Below are positions 40,947 to 41,058 of a stretch of 41,058 nt of DNA, in pieces. The DNA comes from Verrucomicrobia bacterium Opi.OSU.00C (lineage in GTDB: Bacteria > Verrucomicrobiota > Verrucomicrobiia > Opitutales > PNEW01), in the NCBI GenBank assembly GCA_002922725.1, contig PNEW01000007.1, forward strand, positions 1 to 41,058. Direction: 5' to 3'. Under the pieces are notes generated by a model that had not been told where the DNA came from, searched no databases, and saw only the letters and a list, made by a program, of their open reading frames with translations. Both the position numbers and the translations under genes were made by a program. Every line of letters starts with the position of its first letter. Within the stretch, counting starts at the first letter, position 1.

Positions 40947-41058
40947 ATGCGCCCTAATTTCCTTATCATCATCACTGATCAATGGCATCCCCGTTGCTTC
41001 AGCTATGCGGGGGCATCCCACCGTTCGTACACCTAATATCGATAGCCTTGCCTCAGGT
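40947..41058 (+). CDS. sulfatase, N-terminal fragment (runs off the right edge), +1 frameshift in a G5 run at 41009-41013
   Basis: MRPNFLIIITDQWHPRCFSYAG|HPTVRTPNIDSLASG after removing one G; matches the sulfatase N-terminus xPNxLxIxxDQ...YGHPxVxTPNLDxLA. Confidence 0.75.

Overview
AT-rich bacterial chromosomal window, densely coding, with no rRNA, tRNA, CRISPR array, phage or transposase recognised by eye. Positions 1-25.7 kb are mostly housekeeping genes: valS (partial, frameshifted), glnD, a GAF sensor kinase, PPIase, rsmA, trpC, mazG, a YgjP-type metallopeptidase, an HDAC-like hydrolase, a TauE-like permease, pcm, a NUP-family protein, ispD-ispF, ndk, a clean mcsA-mcsB-clpC cluster, and a class IV aminotransferase. 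Positions 26-41 kb look accessory: four phytanoyl-CoA dioxygenase (PhyH) family genes across the window, an SSS transporter, an S8 protease flanked by paralogous small membrane proteins, katG, a redoxin, an RraA-like protein, and a DUF2961(GH172-like)/sulfatase/PhyH/sulfatase locus. The main hunt results are: (i) four +1 homopolymer frameshifts in otherwise well-conserved genes (two T8 tracts in valS, A7 in glnD, G5 in the terminal sulfatase) plus one -1 shift in a PhyH gene, probably sequencing/assembly errors but worth testing as slippage sites; (ii) an mcsA-mcsB-clpC arginine-phosphorylation/proteolysis cluster without an adjacent ctsR; (iii) a shared inverted-repeat leader upstream of the S8 protease and two small paralogous membrane proteins; (iv) a sulfatase/GH172/PhyH catabolic island with gene debris nearby. 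I found no single clearly new system. Lineage (possibly Verrucomicrobiota or another PVC-like marine group) is a weak inference from gene content only.
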